Below, piece after piece: positions 1-5,497 of a stretch of 14,119 nucleotides of DNA. Numbering within the stretch: position 1 is the stretch's first letter; each line of letters starts with the position of its first letter. Source of the DNA: [Eubacterium] saphenum. GTDB lineage: Bacteria; Bacillota; Clostridia; Oscillospirales; Ruminococcaceae. The translations under genes and the position numbers were made by a program. The notes under the pieces are model-generated. The model saw only the letters and a program-made list of their open reading frames with translations. It was not told the origin of the DNA and did not search any database. Location of the stretch: contig SFLN01000076.1 in the NCBI GenBank assembly GCA_004554555.1, positions 1 to 14,119 of the forward strand. Reading direction: 5' to 3'.

Positions 1-43
1 CCTAACCTTAACAGAAAACTCGGAGTTCGCACCCCGAGTTTTT
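1..43 (+). terminator. Terminator-like hairpin, copy 1 of a repeated unit
   Basis: Arms AAAACTCGG (15-23) and CCGAGTTTT (34-42) enclose a 10-nt loop, followed by one more T and a pyrimidine-rich stretch. The same unit, with the same leader CCTAACCTTAACAGAAAA, recurs at 9321-9365. There the inner pairs are CAG/CTG instead of CGG/CCG, a compensating change. It could end transcription of a plus-strand gene left of the window, but its repeated nature means it may simply be part of the intergenic repeat. Confidence 0.5.
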
Positions 44-124
44 CTCTTATTCAAAGTCTGAATTATGGGAGAAATTTCACCATAAGCCAAGTTTTACCAT
101 CGAGATTAGTCTGCGCGGGGGCTG

Positions 125-310
125 GCGATTTTTCAGGCATCGAACCCGAAAAATCGCGCGTTTTTGAAAAACGTCATTTTTCAAAAACGCGGTTAGGCTC
201 CTGCTTATACCTCTCAGCCAAATGTGATTTATACGCGCTCTTTGGCGTTTTTGGCGGCATCGAGCCGCCAAAAACGCGCGATTGCGGGAAACGAAGTTTC
301 CCGCAATCGC
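125..310 (+). repeat. Four-palindrome composite module, copy A
   Basis: Two back-to-back 33-bp palindromes (125-157, 158-190), a 54-nt linker (191-244), then two more back-to-back 33-bp palindromes (245-277, 278-310). The first and third have 13-bp arms and 7-nt loops CATCGAA and CATCGAG. The linker begins GGTTAGGCTCCTGCTT and ends ACGCGCTCTTTG, close to the linkers of the copies at 3615-3806 and 13941-14119. The third palindrome has arms GCGTTTTTGGCGG/CCGCCAAAAACGC where other copies have GCATTTTCG-type arms, so both arms changed together. No ORF is credible across it. Confidence 0.85.
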
Positions 311-376
311 TTTTGGAAACACCCCTCGGGGTGTTCCCAAAACCCTAGTTATCTGGGGAAAACTCTTGTTTCCCCA
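311..376. repeat. Two further palindromes after module A
   Basis: At 311-342 an inverted repeat pairs TTTTGG.AACACCCC with its complement around a tiny loop, with one mismatch. At 354-376 arms TGGGGAAAAC and GTTTCCCCA flank the loop TCTT. The second resembles 9504-9533, where arms GCGGGGGGAAAAC and GTTTTCCCCCCGC flank the same TCTT loop. Function unknown. Confidence 0.6.
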
Positions 377-489
377 TAATAAAGAGGATTCTTGCTAACG
401 CATTTAAAGCTTCGCCGCGAGTAGTCGCTTCGCTCCGGTGCCTTCGGTTTCACTGGAACTCCCGCGTTCTCGGGAAGAAAATGCGAAAA

Positions 490-1665
490 TCACTCGCTCA
501 TCTCCGCAACCCCGATATCCACGGGTTTCGCGATATCCCCCTGCAAGGTGTAATCCACAATCAGCCTAATCCCGCCCTTTTCAGGAAAAAATTTCTCCGT
601 ACACGTCTCGATTTTATACTCAGAGTAAAAATTCTCCTCAAAGTTTGACTTTTGCCGCCGCAGCTCCTTTACAACATCATCGGGCGACCGCGAAATTTCC
701 GTCGCCACATAAGCCGTGTAAATCCGCGATTTCAGCTTAATCGGCGAGTTCTCCCCGAAAATCAGCCGCGTTTCCTCGCTGTACACCGAGTTCTCCGCAA
801 ACGCCTCGCCAAAGTACAGCGGATACTCGTCGTCACCCGCGACAATGCTGTCAAACCGCTTAACCTCGCCCTTTGGCAGGTTTACCGTTTCGTTGTACGG
901 CACGAAAAATTCCTGCGTTTCCAGAAATTCACCGATAATTTCCGCGTCCGAGTGAACATACATAATCTTGTTCCGACCGTCAAAAACGGTGCCCGAAACC
1001 AGCATATCGCCCGTGTTCACGCCGCTCCCGACCGTCACCGCCGCCTTGCCCTTCCGCACGGTCATCGACACAATCCGCGCGGGCCGCGATGCCGTGATGT
1101 TACGCGGATTTTTGCCCTCAACCTCGGGTGCCTCGTCAACCTTTCGCACCTCCGCCTTCACCCGAAAACCCTCGCGCGACACGTCCACCCACGCGCAGTT
1201 TTCGATTTCCAGCATCAGCCGCTGCTCCGCTTTCGAGAAGTTCAGCTCGGACAGCGGCTTTCCCTCTTCAATCCCGCACTCCGCGAGGATTTTCAGCGTC
1301 TGCTCACGCGGCGCGTCACCCTCGACCACGATGTCAAGCACGCGCGTTTTGTTGAGCGAAATCATCATCACGAACACGAGAAATCCTGCGTACAGCCCGC
1401 CGCGCGTCTTGTATCGGCTCAGCTCGAAGTACAGCCCGCGGCGCTTTTTCACCCGCAGCCGCACGCCGTTTTTCCGAGCGGTTTTCGCGACCTTGTAATA
1501 AGCAAACGGCGAGCACTCGCCCGAGATTTCGCTTGCCATCAGCCGTACATTCCGCATAACAACGCCGTTTTCAAGCAGCTCGCTCACCATCTTCTCGGGA
1601 TAACCGCCTACGCCTTCGAACCCGACCGTGCCGAAAAACAGCCCGCTTTTCAACCTACTTTTCAT
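490..1665 (-). CDS. yqfD: Sporulation protein YqfD
   Basis: YqfD family protein of 391 aa, close to the usual family length of about 400. In Bacillus the family is made in the mother cell during sporulation and is needed for efficient spore formation; its biochemical role is unresolved. Visible features are a basic N-terminal region, one hydrophobic segment at about residues 89-104, then a long extracytoplasmic part of beta-rich, alternating acidic and basic sequence. ATG at 1665 is preceded by TTTTGGAGAACGCAG, giving a GGAG ribosome site. The first codons overlap the end of yqfC by 11 nt, so the two genes are translationally coupled. In many Firmicutes phoH and ybeY follow; here repeats follow instead. 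The long plus-strand frame over this gene is a shadow. Confidence 0.93.
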   Translation of the reverse strand: MKSRLKSGLFFGTVGFEGVGGYPEKMVSELLENGVVMRNVRLMASEISGECSPFAYYKVAKTARKNGVRLRVKKRRGLYFELSRYKTRGGLYAGFLVFVMMISLNKTRVLDIVVEGDAPREQTLKILAECGIEEGKPLSELNFSKAEQRLMLEIENCAWVDVSREGFRVKAEVRKVDEAPEVEGKNPRNITASRPARIVSMTVRKGKAAVTVGSGVNTGDMLVSGTVFDGRNKIMYVHSDAEIIGEFLETQEFFVPYNETVNLPKGEVKRFDSIVAGDDEYPLYFGEAFAENSVYSEETRLIFGENSPIKLKSRIYTAYVATEISRSPDDVVKELRRQKSNFEENFYSEYKIETCTEKFFPEKGGIRLIVDYTLQGDIAKPVDIGVAEMSE

Positions 1666-1942
1666 CTGCGTTCTCCAAAATCTCCGTGAACTCGAGTGAG
1701 GTGATTTTGCCCGAAATTTTCACGCCGCCAACGCCGAAATTCTCCAAAATCAACGGCACGCCGCTCACCCGCACGCACGCGCCAAATATACCGAGAGTAA
1801 TAAAATCGTCGTCACAGGAGATGATTTTCCGACAGTTTTCAACGTAAATTTCGCGCTCCCTGCCGCCGTGGACTTGCACGGTAATCGTGCAGTCGCGTGC
1901 CGCCTGCTCCTCAAGACCGATAATTTTGTCCCGCAAACTCAT
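1655..1942 (-). CDS. yqfC: Sporulation protein YqfC
   Basis: YqfC/YabP family protein of 95 aa, the usual size. It precedes yqfD in the same operon, as in most spore-formers. The family is expressed in the mother cell under sigma-E in Bacillus; the molecular function is unknown. The start at 1942 (MSLRDK) is chosen over an upstream in-frame ATG at 1972 because GAGGTG lies 5-7 nt ahead of it. The longer version would add ten residues (MQVQVLRGEI) that include that ribosome site. The chain has an N-terminal helix, then short beta-type stretches with many V, I and G. Overlap with yqfD is 11 nt. Confidence 0.92.
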   Translation of the reverse strand: MSLRDKIIGLEEQAARDCTITVQVHGGREREIYVENCRKIISCDDDFITLGIFGACVRVSGVPLILENFGVGGVKISGKITSLEFTEILENADEK

Positions 1943-2257
1943 AATTTCACCTCGCAAAACTTGTACCTGCAAAAATATATGCCGAAAATTACGCGAAAAT
2001 CACCGCAGCGCGAAAGTTTCTTCCCCCGAAAGATTTCCGCGCGATGGTATCTCAGCAAGAAATTTTCCCCGCTCGTCCGCATAAGATTTGGTGTAAAGGA
2101 CAGCTTTGGGCAACTCGGGGCGGTTCTCGGCGAAAATTGGGTTAAAGCGTGAAGTCGCAGCATTTGGTTATTAACAGCGCTTACGATTTCCCGAAAACCG
2201 TAAAATCAGCGGCGGAATCGATAATCCACACAATCACGCAATTCTGGGGGCAAATTT
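1943..2257. other. Divergent intergenic region, yqfC / ylbJ
   Basis: This 315-nt stretch separates the divergent yqfCD operon and ylbJ and must carry both promoters. Frames of 65-94 codons cross it on both strands, but none has a good ribosome site or recognisable sequence. Apart from the candidate yqfCD promoter I see no operator, hairpin or member of the repeat families that fill the other large gaps. Confidence 0.6.
1974..2003 (-). promoter_or_regulatory. Candidate sigma-E-type promoter of yqfCD
   Basis: On the minus strand CATATATT (1981-1974) resembles the sigma-E -10 pattern CATAnnnT. It sits 14 nt downstream of GTGATTTT (2003-1996), a partial match to the -35 pattern. The -10 lies about 32 nt ahead of the yqfC start, a suitable distance. 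The -35 match is weak, so this is a suggestion that fits the sporulation role of the operon, not a firm call. Confidence 0.3.
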
Positions 2258-3331
2258 ATGAAAACCATTTTGGCGGCAATACTGGCGGCGGGCGCGGCAA
2301 TTTTTCTGCTGATATGCCCGAAAACCGCTTCGCAAGCGGCTTCGGGGGCAATCTCCGCGTGCCTTGAAACAATTGTTCCGAGCCTGTTTGCGTTCTCGGC
2401 TGCCGCGATTTTTCTGCAAAAAAGCGGGCTGTATCGGGTTGTTTTGAAGCCGTTTACGCTTGTACTGTCGAAAATTCTGCGAATGGACGAGGAACTTTGC
2501 GGGATTTTTTTGCTCGCGAACATCGGCGGCTATCCCGTCGGAATCAGCCTCCTCAGCGCGCTCGTGACCGATAACCGCCTGTCCGAGCGCGACGCGGCGC
2601 GGCTGATGTGCTGCTGCTTCGGGAGCGGGCCGTCGTTTATCATCGGCATCGTCGGGGCGGGAGTTTTCGGCTCAGCGGCAGTCGGCGGGGTGATTTTCGC
2701 AGCGTGCTTTCTGGCGTCGCTTTTGGTTGCCGTTTTCGTGAGAGCGCGCGGCAGTTTTTCCCTCAAACCCGCGCCAAAACAGCTCTCGATAAACTCAAGC
2801 ACCTTCGTTTCGTCGGTGAACGCGGCAGCAAAGGCAATGTTTTCGGTGTGTGTGATGGTTGTGGGGTTCTCGGTCATCGCGGCGACGCTTCGGGAAATCG
2901 GCGTGAACGTACTGTTTGAAAGGATTTTTGCGGCGCTCGGTGTCGGAGAGAACAGCGGGAGAGTTTTCCCGGCGCTGCTTGAAATCACGAGGATTAAGGA
3001 GATGTCGCCCACGGCAAATGCACCGGCAATCTGCGCGGCGCTGCTGAGTTTTGGCGGTGTGTGCGTGTTTTTGCAGATTTCGGCGCTCGCGGGGAAAATT
3101 CCGCTGAAACGGTTCTTGGTGTCGAGGATTTTCGCGGCAGCGCTGAGCGGCGGAATAGCGGCATTGCTGGCACTTGCGCTCCCGCCGAGCGAGGTTGAAG
3201 CAATTGCGCAGAGCACGGGGACGGTGTTGTTCACGAAGAATGCGGTGTTGTCGCTGGCAACGCTTGCGATGAGCGGGATTTTGCTTGCTGAGAGCTGGCT
3301 GCGCTCTGAAAAGGGGAGCAGCGCGGAGTGA
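2258..3331 (+). CDS. ylbJ: Sporulation integral membrane protein YlbJ
   Basis: Polytopic membrane protein of 357 aa of the YlbJ/nucleoside-recognition (Gate) domain type. YlbJ is a mother-cell, sigma-E-regulated protein required for heat-resistant spores in Bacillus; its transported substrate is not settled. Visible features are a hydrophobic N-terminus (residues 1-25), the conserved GGYPVG segment near residue 90, a small-residue stretch FGSGPSFIIGIVGAGVFG after a run of three cysteines, and several hydrophobic helices up to the C-terminus. ATG at 2258 follows a G-rich ribosome site (CTGGGGG, 2244-2250) at 7 nt. It is divergent from yqfCD, which fits a shared sporulation role. The minus-strand 313-codon frame over it is a shadow. 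Confidence 0.88.
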   Translation: MKTILAAILAAGAAIFLLICPKTASQAASGAISACLETIVPSLFAFSAAAIFLQKSGLYRVVLKPFTLVLSKILRMDEELCGIFLLANIGGYPVGISLLSALVTDNRLSERDAARLMCCCFGSGPSFIIGIVGAGVFGSAAVGGVIFAACFLASLLVAVFVRARGSFSLKPAPKQLSINSSTFVSSVNAAAKAMFSVCVMVVGFSVIAATLREIGVNVLFERIFAALGVGENSGRVFPALLEITRIKEMSPTANAPAICAALLSFGGVCVFLQISALAGKIPLKRFLVSRIFAAALSGGIAALLALALPPSEVEAIAQSTGTVLFTKNAVLSLATLAMSGILLAESWLRSEKGSSAE

Positions 3332-3333
3332 GC

Positions 3334-3530
3334 TGCAAAGCGGTAATCGAGCACGCGAAGAGCTAAAGTCTTTTTGAAAATCCAAAAAACTTTTTCTTCA
3401 GAAAAAGTTGTTTGGCCGCCGGAGGCACTGGAGCGAAGCGTAAAAACTGAAGGCGAAGCCGTAAAATCCAAAAGGGACGATTGCGGAAATTTGTGTTTAA
3501 CGTAACATCTTAGAATTTAGTTCGCAACCC
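3334..3530 (+). repeat. Gene-3'-end repeat element, copy 1 (after ylbJ)
   Basis: It starts 2 nt after the ylbJ stop with TGCAAAGCGGTAATCGAGCA. Then come AAAGTCTTTTT (3365-3375), a hairpin AACTTTTTC-TTCA-GAAAAAGTT (3388-3409), and a G/C-rich box beginning GCCGCCGGAGGCACT (3415-3440). The tail contains TGTGTTTAACGTAA. The 26-bp box is identical to 9175-9200, and the tail also matches 9206-9290. The orientation is that of ylbJ. The hairpin could stabilise or end the mRNA, but it lacks a clean trailing U-run. Confidence 0.75.
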
Positions 3531-3533
3531 TTG

Positions 3534-3566
3534 CCAATTTTTCGGGTTTGACACCCGAAAAATCGC
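3534..3566 (-). repeat. Eroded 33-bp palindrome
   Basis: Inner arms ATTTTTCGGG and CCCGAAAAAT are intact, but the outer left arm reads CCA where other copies have GCG. The loop TTTGACA is a one-base relative of TTCGATG-type loops. The flank at 3567-3605, read on the minus strand (GTTTACC...GGTTGTTCTGATT), matches 9404-9436 beside a better preserved copy. Confidence 0.7.
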
Positions 3567-3614
3567 AAGCAATCAGAACAACCTAACCTCGATGGTAAAC
3601 CTTTAAGTCTGAAT

Positions 3615-3806
3615 GCGATTTTGAGAAACGAGGAACGAGTTTCTCAAAATCGCGCATTTTCGGCGGTTCGACGCCGCCGAAAATGCCGGAGAGCGCGCAA
3701 ACCGCAAAGCGAGTTTCCAAGAAAAAGCAGGAGGCTAACCGCGTTTTTGAGAAACGTAGTTTTTCAAAAACGCGCGATTTTTCGGGTTCGATGCCCGAAA
3801 AATCGC
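3615..3806 (-). repeat. Four-palindrome composite module, copy B
   Basis: Inverted copy of the module at 125-310. On the plus strand the palindromes are 3615-3653 (39 bp), 3654-3686, 3741-3773 and 3774-3806 (33 bp each); the central linker 3687-3740 is again exactly 54 nt. The linker reads on the minus strand from GGTTAGCCTCCTGCTTTTTC to GCGCGCTCTCCG. Loops of the 13+7+13 members are TTCGACG (3667-3673) and TTCGATG (3787-3793). Arms GCATTTTCGGCGG/CCGCCGAAAATGC differ from copies A and C by paired changes. It lies between two plus-strand genes. Confidence 0.88.
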
Positions 3807-3858
3807 CAGAGAGCGCGCAGACAGCAGAGTTCGTTCTGAGGGAAAAGCCGGCTCAAGA

Positions 3859-3921
3859 GCGGGTGAAGCCACGCTAAACAAGCTCGGAAATTCATCAGTC
3901 TTCGGGCGTGGCTTCACCCGC
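3859..3921 (-). repeat. 16-bp inverted repeat with 31-nt spacer, copy 1
   Basis: Perfect arms GCGGGTGAAGCCACGC (3859-3874) and GCGTGGCTTCACCCGC (3906-3921) enclose 31 nt. The second copy at 13832-13894 has the same arm and spacer lengths. There the T-A pair near the base is replaced by C-G on both arms. The spacers are recognisably related when compared on opposite strands. Confidence 0.85.
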
Positions 3922-3973
3922 GCATTTTCGGCGGTTCGATGCCGCCGAAAATGCCCGGGTTTCGCAGAAACCC
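3922..3973 (-). repeat. 33-bp palindrome plus small hairpin
   Basis: 3922-3954 has arms GCATTTTCGGCGG/CCGCCGAAAATGC around the loop TTCGATG. 3957-3973 is GGGTTTC-GCA-GAAACCC. The pair recurs in opposite orientation at 13781-13831, in the same order relative to the 16-bp inverted repeat. Confidence 0.8.
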
Positions 3974-4255
3974 AAGTTCCACGCACATGAGCCCGCCGTA
4001 AATTCCCGCAAAGCCTTGTCCTGTTCGCAGCAAAGATGGTTCGCGAGCAAGGCTGTTTCGGAGGGAAAAGCCCGCTTACAGCGCCCCGATTTTCCCGAAC
4101 AGAACCTGTTGGAAGAGAAGTGCCGACCACTGCCCGAGAACACCAACAGTTGAACGAGAGCGACAGCCGTTCCCAAAAAACAACTAATTGTACGTCGAAA
4201 CAAACATAGTTGAACAGAGAAAATTGTGCAAAATCTACAAAAATTACAACACTAC

Positions 4256-4284
4256 TTGAAAAATTCTGTCAAAAGGTATATAAT
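4256..4284 (+). promoter_or_regulatory. Vegetative promoter of the 94-aa acidic protein gene
   Basis: TTGAAA (4256-4261), a 17-nt spacer and a perfect TATAAT (4279-4284). Transcription would begin near 4291, leaving a leader of about 32 nt that contains AAGGAGG (4308-4314). Confidence 0.85.
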
Positions 4285-4322
4285 AGTATCAGCACTTTAA
4301 TTATAAAAAGGAGGACAATGCA

Positions 4323-4607
4323 ATGAAGGCATTCGGTATATTTATGGCAGGTATTTTGGCAGCAGGCGCAGGTGTCGCTGCAGCGGCTTATATTGCTAAG
4401 AAAAAGCTTGAAAAGGAGAACGAAGAGGATTATTTCGACGGCTGGGACGACGGCTTTGACGATGACTGGGACCTCGATTTTGACGAGGACGAGGAGATTG
4501 ACACAACCGCCGAGGAAACCCCCGCGAAAACCGTGAAGTCGGTTATCCCCGAGGAAAAATCTTTCTCCGAGGAAACCGATGACTCCGCTTCCGATGAGGA
4601 GCTTTAA
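4323..4607 (+). CDS. Small membrane-anchored acidic protein, unknown function
   Basis: The 94-aa product is not recognised as a named family. Residues 3-24 are a small-residue-rich hydrophobic segment (GIFMAGILAAGAGVAAAAYIA) followed by a basic stop (KKKLEK). The remaining 65 residues are extremely acidic, with clusters such as DDGFDDDWDLDFDEDEE and a later DDSASDEEL. The layout is one anchor with the acidic tail on the cytoplasmic side, by the positive-inside rule. ATG at 4323 follows AAGGAGG by 8 nt; an earlier ATG at 4318 is out of frame and stops at once. With an almost ideal promoter and ribosome site the gene is probably well expressed. The tail could bind cations or basic partners, but that is a guess. 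Confidence 0.8.
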   Translation: MKAFGIFMAGILAAGAGVAAAAYIAKKKLEKENEEDYFDGWDDGFDDDWDLDFDEDEEIDTTAEETPAKTVKSVIPEEKSFSEETDDSASDEEL

Positions 4608-4615
4608 TTTGCACA

Positions 4616-4652
4616 AACGCGGCGTTCCGGTTTTGGTGCGCCGTTTTGTTTT
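4616..4652 (+). terminator. Possible imperfect terminator
   Basis: AAACGCGGCG and CGCCGTTTT can pair with a 2-nt bulge, followed by GTTTTG. Because of the bulge and short stem it may be leaky. No convincing promoter is visible between here and the next gene at 4689, which suggests read-through. Confidence 0.4.
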
Positions 4653-4688
4653 GCCCACAAATTGTTTTGATAAAATAGGAGACCGATT

Positions 4689-5039
4689 ATGATAGAATGT
4701 CCAAAATGCAAGAGGTTATTTGCAGACGAGAAGGCTGAAAACAGCTTTGATTTAAATATCCCTTTGGTTGAATGTCCAAAATGCGGATTTAAATTTGAAT
4801 ATGCTACACTTTACTTGGCGGGTGACCGTCCAAGCTAATGTGGATATAGCTATTATTATTTTGACAAGAGAAAAAAGAAAGTTTATAAGTATTCCGAGTG
4901 GCCCGGTTCGGCAGATGACGCTGCTACATACACAGATGAAGAGGAGATGAACATCCAAAAAGGTGTCGAGTATTTGGAAAAATACTATCCCGAGGCAAAA
5001 GAAGCGATTGATTTCTTGAAATCGCTTAAAAATGTCTAA
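4689..5039 (+). pseudogene. Zinc-ribbon protein interrupted by in-frame TAA
   Basis: ATG at 4689 has AGGAG 7 nt upstream. The first 49 codons carry two CPKC knuckles (C4-C7 and C29-C32), a four-cysteine zinc-ribbon arrangement, and end at TAA (4836-4838). The same frame continues for 66 more codons to TAA at 5037-5039. That stretch opens CGYSYYYFDKRKKKVYKYSE and ends in a charged helix (EYLEKYYPEAKEAIDFLKSL), plainly protein-like. Without the stop the product would be 116-117 aa. Because the frame is unchanged, a single substitution such as TAC or TAT to TAA is the simplest cause. The alternatives are a sequencing error or a genuine 49-aa zinc ribbon with remnant sequence behind it. The family is not identified. 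Confidence 0.7.
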
Positions 5040-5109
5040 TTCCGATAAAACTTTCCGCAGAGGATTAAAAAAATCCGCGGAGGATTTTAAAAAAATTCCT
5101 CTAACCCTA

Positions 5110-5138
5110 TTGCAAAATTTTTGCATTTGTGTTATAAT
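5110..5138 (+). promoter_or_regulatory. Vegetative promoter of the SCIFF peptide gene
   Basis: TTGCAA (5110-5115), a 17-nt spacer and TATAAT (5133-5138). Transcription would start near 5145, about 35 nt ahead of the TTG start codon. Confidence 0.85.
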
Positions 5139-5179
5139 AAAAAAAGTAAAACAAAACGGGCAAGAAAGAGGTGTTTTTT

Positions 5180-5323
5180 TTGAAGCACGTTGTTACAATT
5201 AACAAGGCGAACCTGAAGGCTTCCGCTGAAAAGGGCGGCTGCGGCAAGTGCCAGAGCTCCTGCCAGTCCGCTTGCAAGACTTCCTGCACTGTTGCAAATC
5301 AGAAGTGCGAGGCAGAACGCTAA
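5180..5323 (+). CDS. scfA: Six-cysteine ranthipeptide SCIFF precursor
   Basis: Precursor of the SCIFF peptide, 47 aa, with six cysteines at 21, 24, 28, 32, 36 and 43. The core CQSACKTSCTVANQ is the family signature. SCIFF is nearly universal in Clostridia. Its maturase joins cysteines to other residues, notably Thr, by thioether bonds at non-alpha carbons (ranthipeptide class); proposed roles include signalling or regulation. The N-terminal MKHVVTINKANL acts as leader. The gene starts with TTG at 5180, 6 nt after AGAGGTG. An in-frame GTG at 5171 overlaps that ribosome site and is less likely. The gene is too short and its start too unusual for many gene callers. The maturase gene follows after a hairpin. 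Confidence 0.95.
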   Translation: MKHVVTINKANLKASAEKGGCGKCQSSCQSACKTSCTVANQKCEAER

Positions 5324-5329
5324 ACCCCT

Positions 5330-5364
5330 GAACCCGCTCGTTTTCTCGGGCGGGTTCAATTTTT
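5330..5364 (+). terminator. Hairpin terminator/attenuator between scfA and scfB
   Basis: GAACCCGCTCG (5330-5340) pairs with CGGGCGGGTTC (5347-5357), 11 pairs including one wobble, with the 6-nt loop TTTTCT. AATTTTT follows. It lies 6 nt after the peptide stop. Partial termination here would give far more peptide mRNA than enzyme mRNA, the usual need in such systems. No separate promoter for scfB is obvious. Confidence 0.8.
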
Positions 5365-5452
5365 GCCAAGCCTTTTCCAAGCCTTTTGAAAAAGGCTTGA
5401 CCGAAAACTTTTGTACGCTTCGCGGTGCTCGATTGCCGCTTTGCAATACCCC
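5365..5452 (-). repeat. Gene-3'-end repeat element, divergent copy
   Basis: It contains the hairpin CAAGCCTTTT-G-AAAAAGGCTTG (5378-5399), preceded by a direct repeat of its left arm. Read on the minus strand, the right part runs TGCAAAGCGGCAATCGAGCA, then CCGCGAAGCG, nearly the same as 3334-3358 after ylbJ. This is the one copy oriented against its neighbouring genes. It separates the peptide terminator from the maturase ribosome site. Confidence 0.65.
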
Positions 5453-5497
5453 CGTGCCAAAACGCACAACATAAACAAAACAGAAGGATTTGATAAA

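Larger units (their letters stand above)
1..489. repeat. Repeat-rich intergenic region, left window edge
   Basis: No convincing gene lies here; the 87-codon frame across it is made of palindrome arms. In order it holds a terminator-like hairpin (15-42), a four-palindrome module (125-310), a further palindrome (311-342), a hairpin with GGGGAAA arms (354-376), and a piece of the gene-3'-end repeat family (about 415-484) next to the end of yqfD. The order of parts parallels 9321-9690, which also ends at a minus-strand gene stop, so the two regions look like relatives. What the parts do is unknown. Confidence 0.75.
3332..4255. repeat. Repeat-filled intergenic region after ylbJ
   Basis: This stretch of over 900 nt has no supported gene; short frames on both strands are built from palindrome arms. 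From left to right it holds a gene-3'-end element (3334-3530), an eroded 33-bp palindrome (3534-3566), a four-palindrome module on the minus strand (3615-3806), a 16-bp inverted repeat (3859-3921), another 33-bp palindrome (3922-3954), and a small hairpin (3957-3973). A weaker segment (3985-4160) shares fragments with 13640-13780. About 4160-4255 is A-rich and leads into the next promoter. Confidence 0.75.

Noticed and set aside
77..340. 87-codon minus-strand frame
   Set aside because: Composed of the arms of the palindrome module; related frames appear wherever the module is repeated.
652..1689. 345-codon plus-strand frame opposite yqfD
   Set aside because: Shadow of yqfD created by codon bias; rich in R, H, P and Q with no domain, and no ribosome site.
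2530..3471. 313-codon minus-strand frame opposite ylbJ
   Set aside because: Antisense shadow; it begins inside a repeat element, and the sense frame is a recognised protein.
3774..3806. tRNA gene suggested by GGTTCGATGCC
   Set aside because: Only a T-arm-like hairpin is present; no D-arm, anticodon arm or acceptor stem can be folded around it.
3615..3954. CRISPR array
   Set aside because: Palindromes abut or are spaced irregularly, arms differ between copies, and there are no uniform unique spacers or cas genes.
4836..4838. Recoded stop (selenocysteine or pyrrolysine)
   Set aside because: The codon is TAA, used by neither system, and TGA/TAA serve as normal stops elsewhere in the window.
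5411..5497. Longer N-terminus for the SCIFF maturase
   Set aside because: The extension lies within a repeat and lacks a ribosome site; 5498 has both a ribosome site and the family N-terminus.
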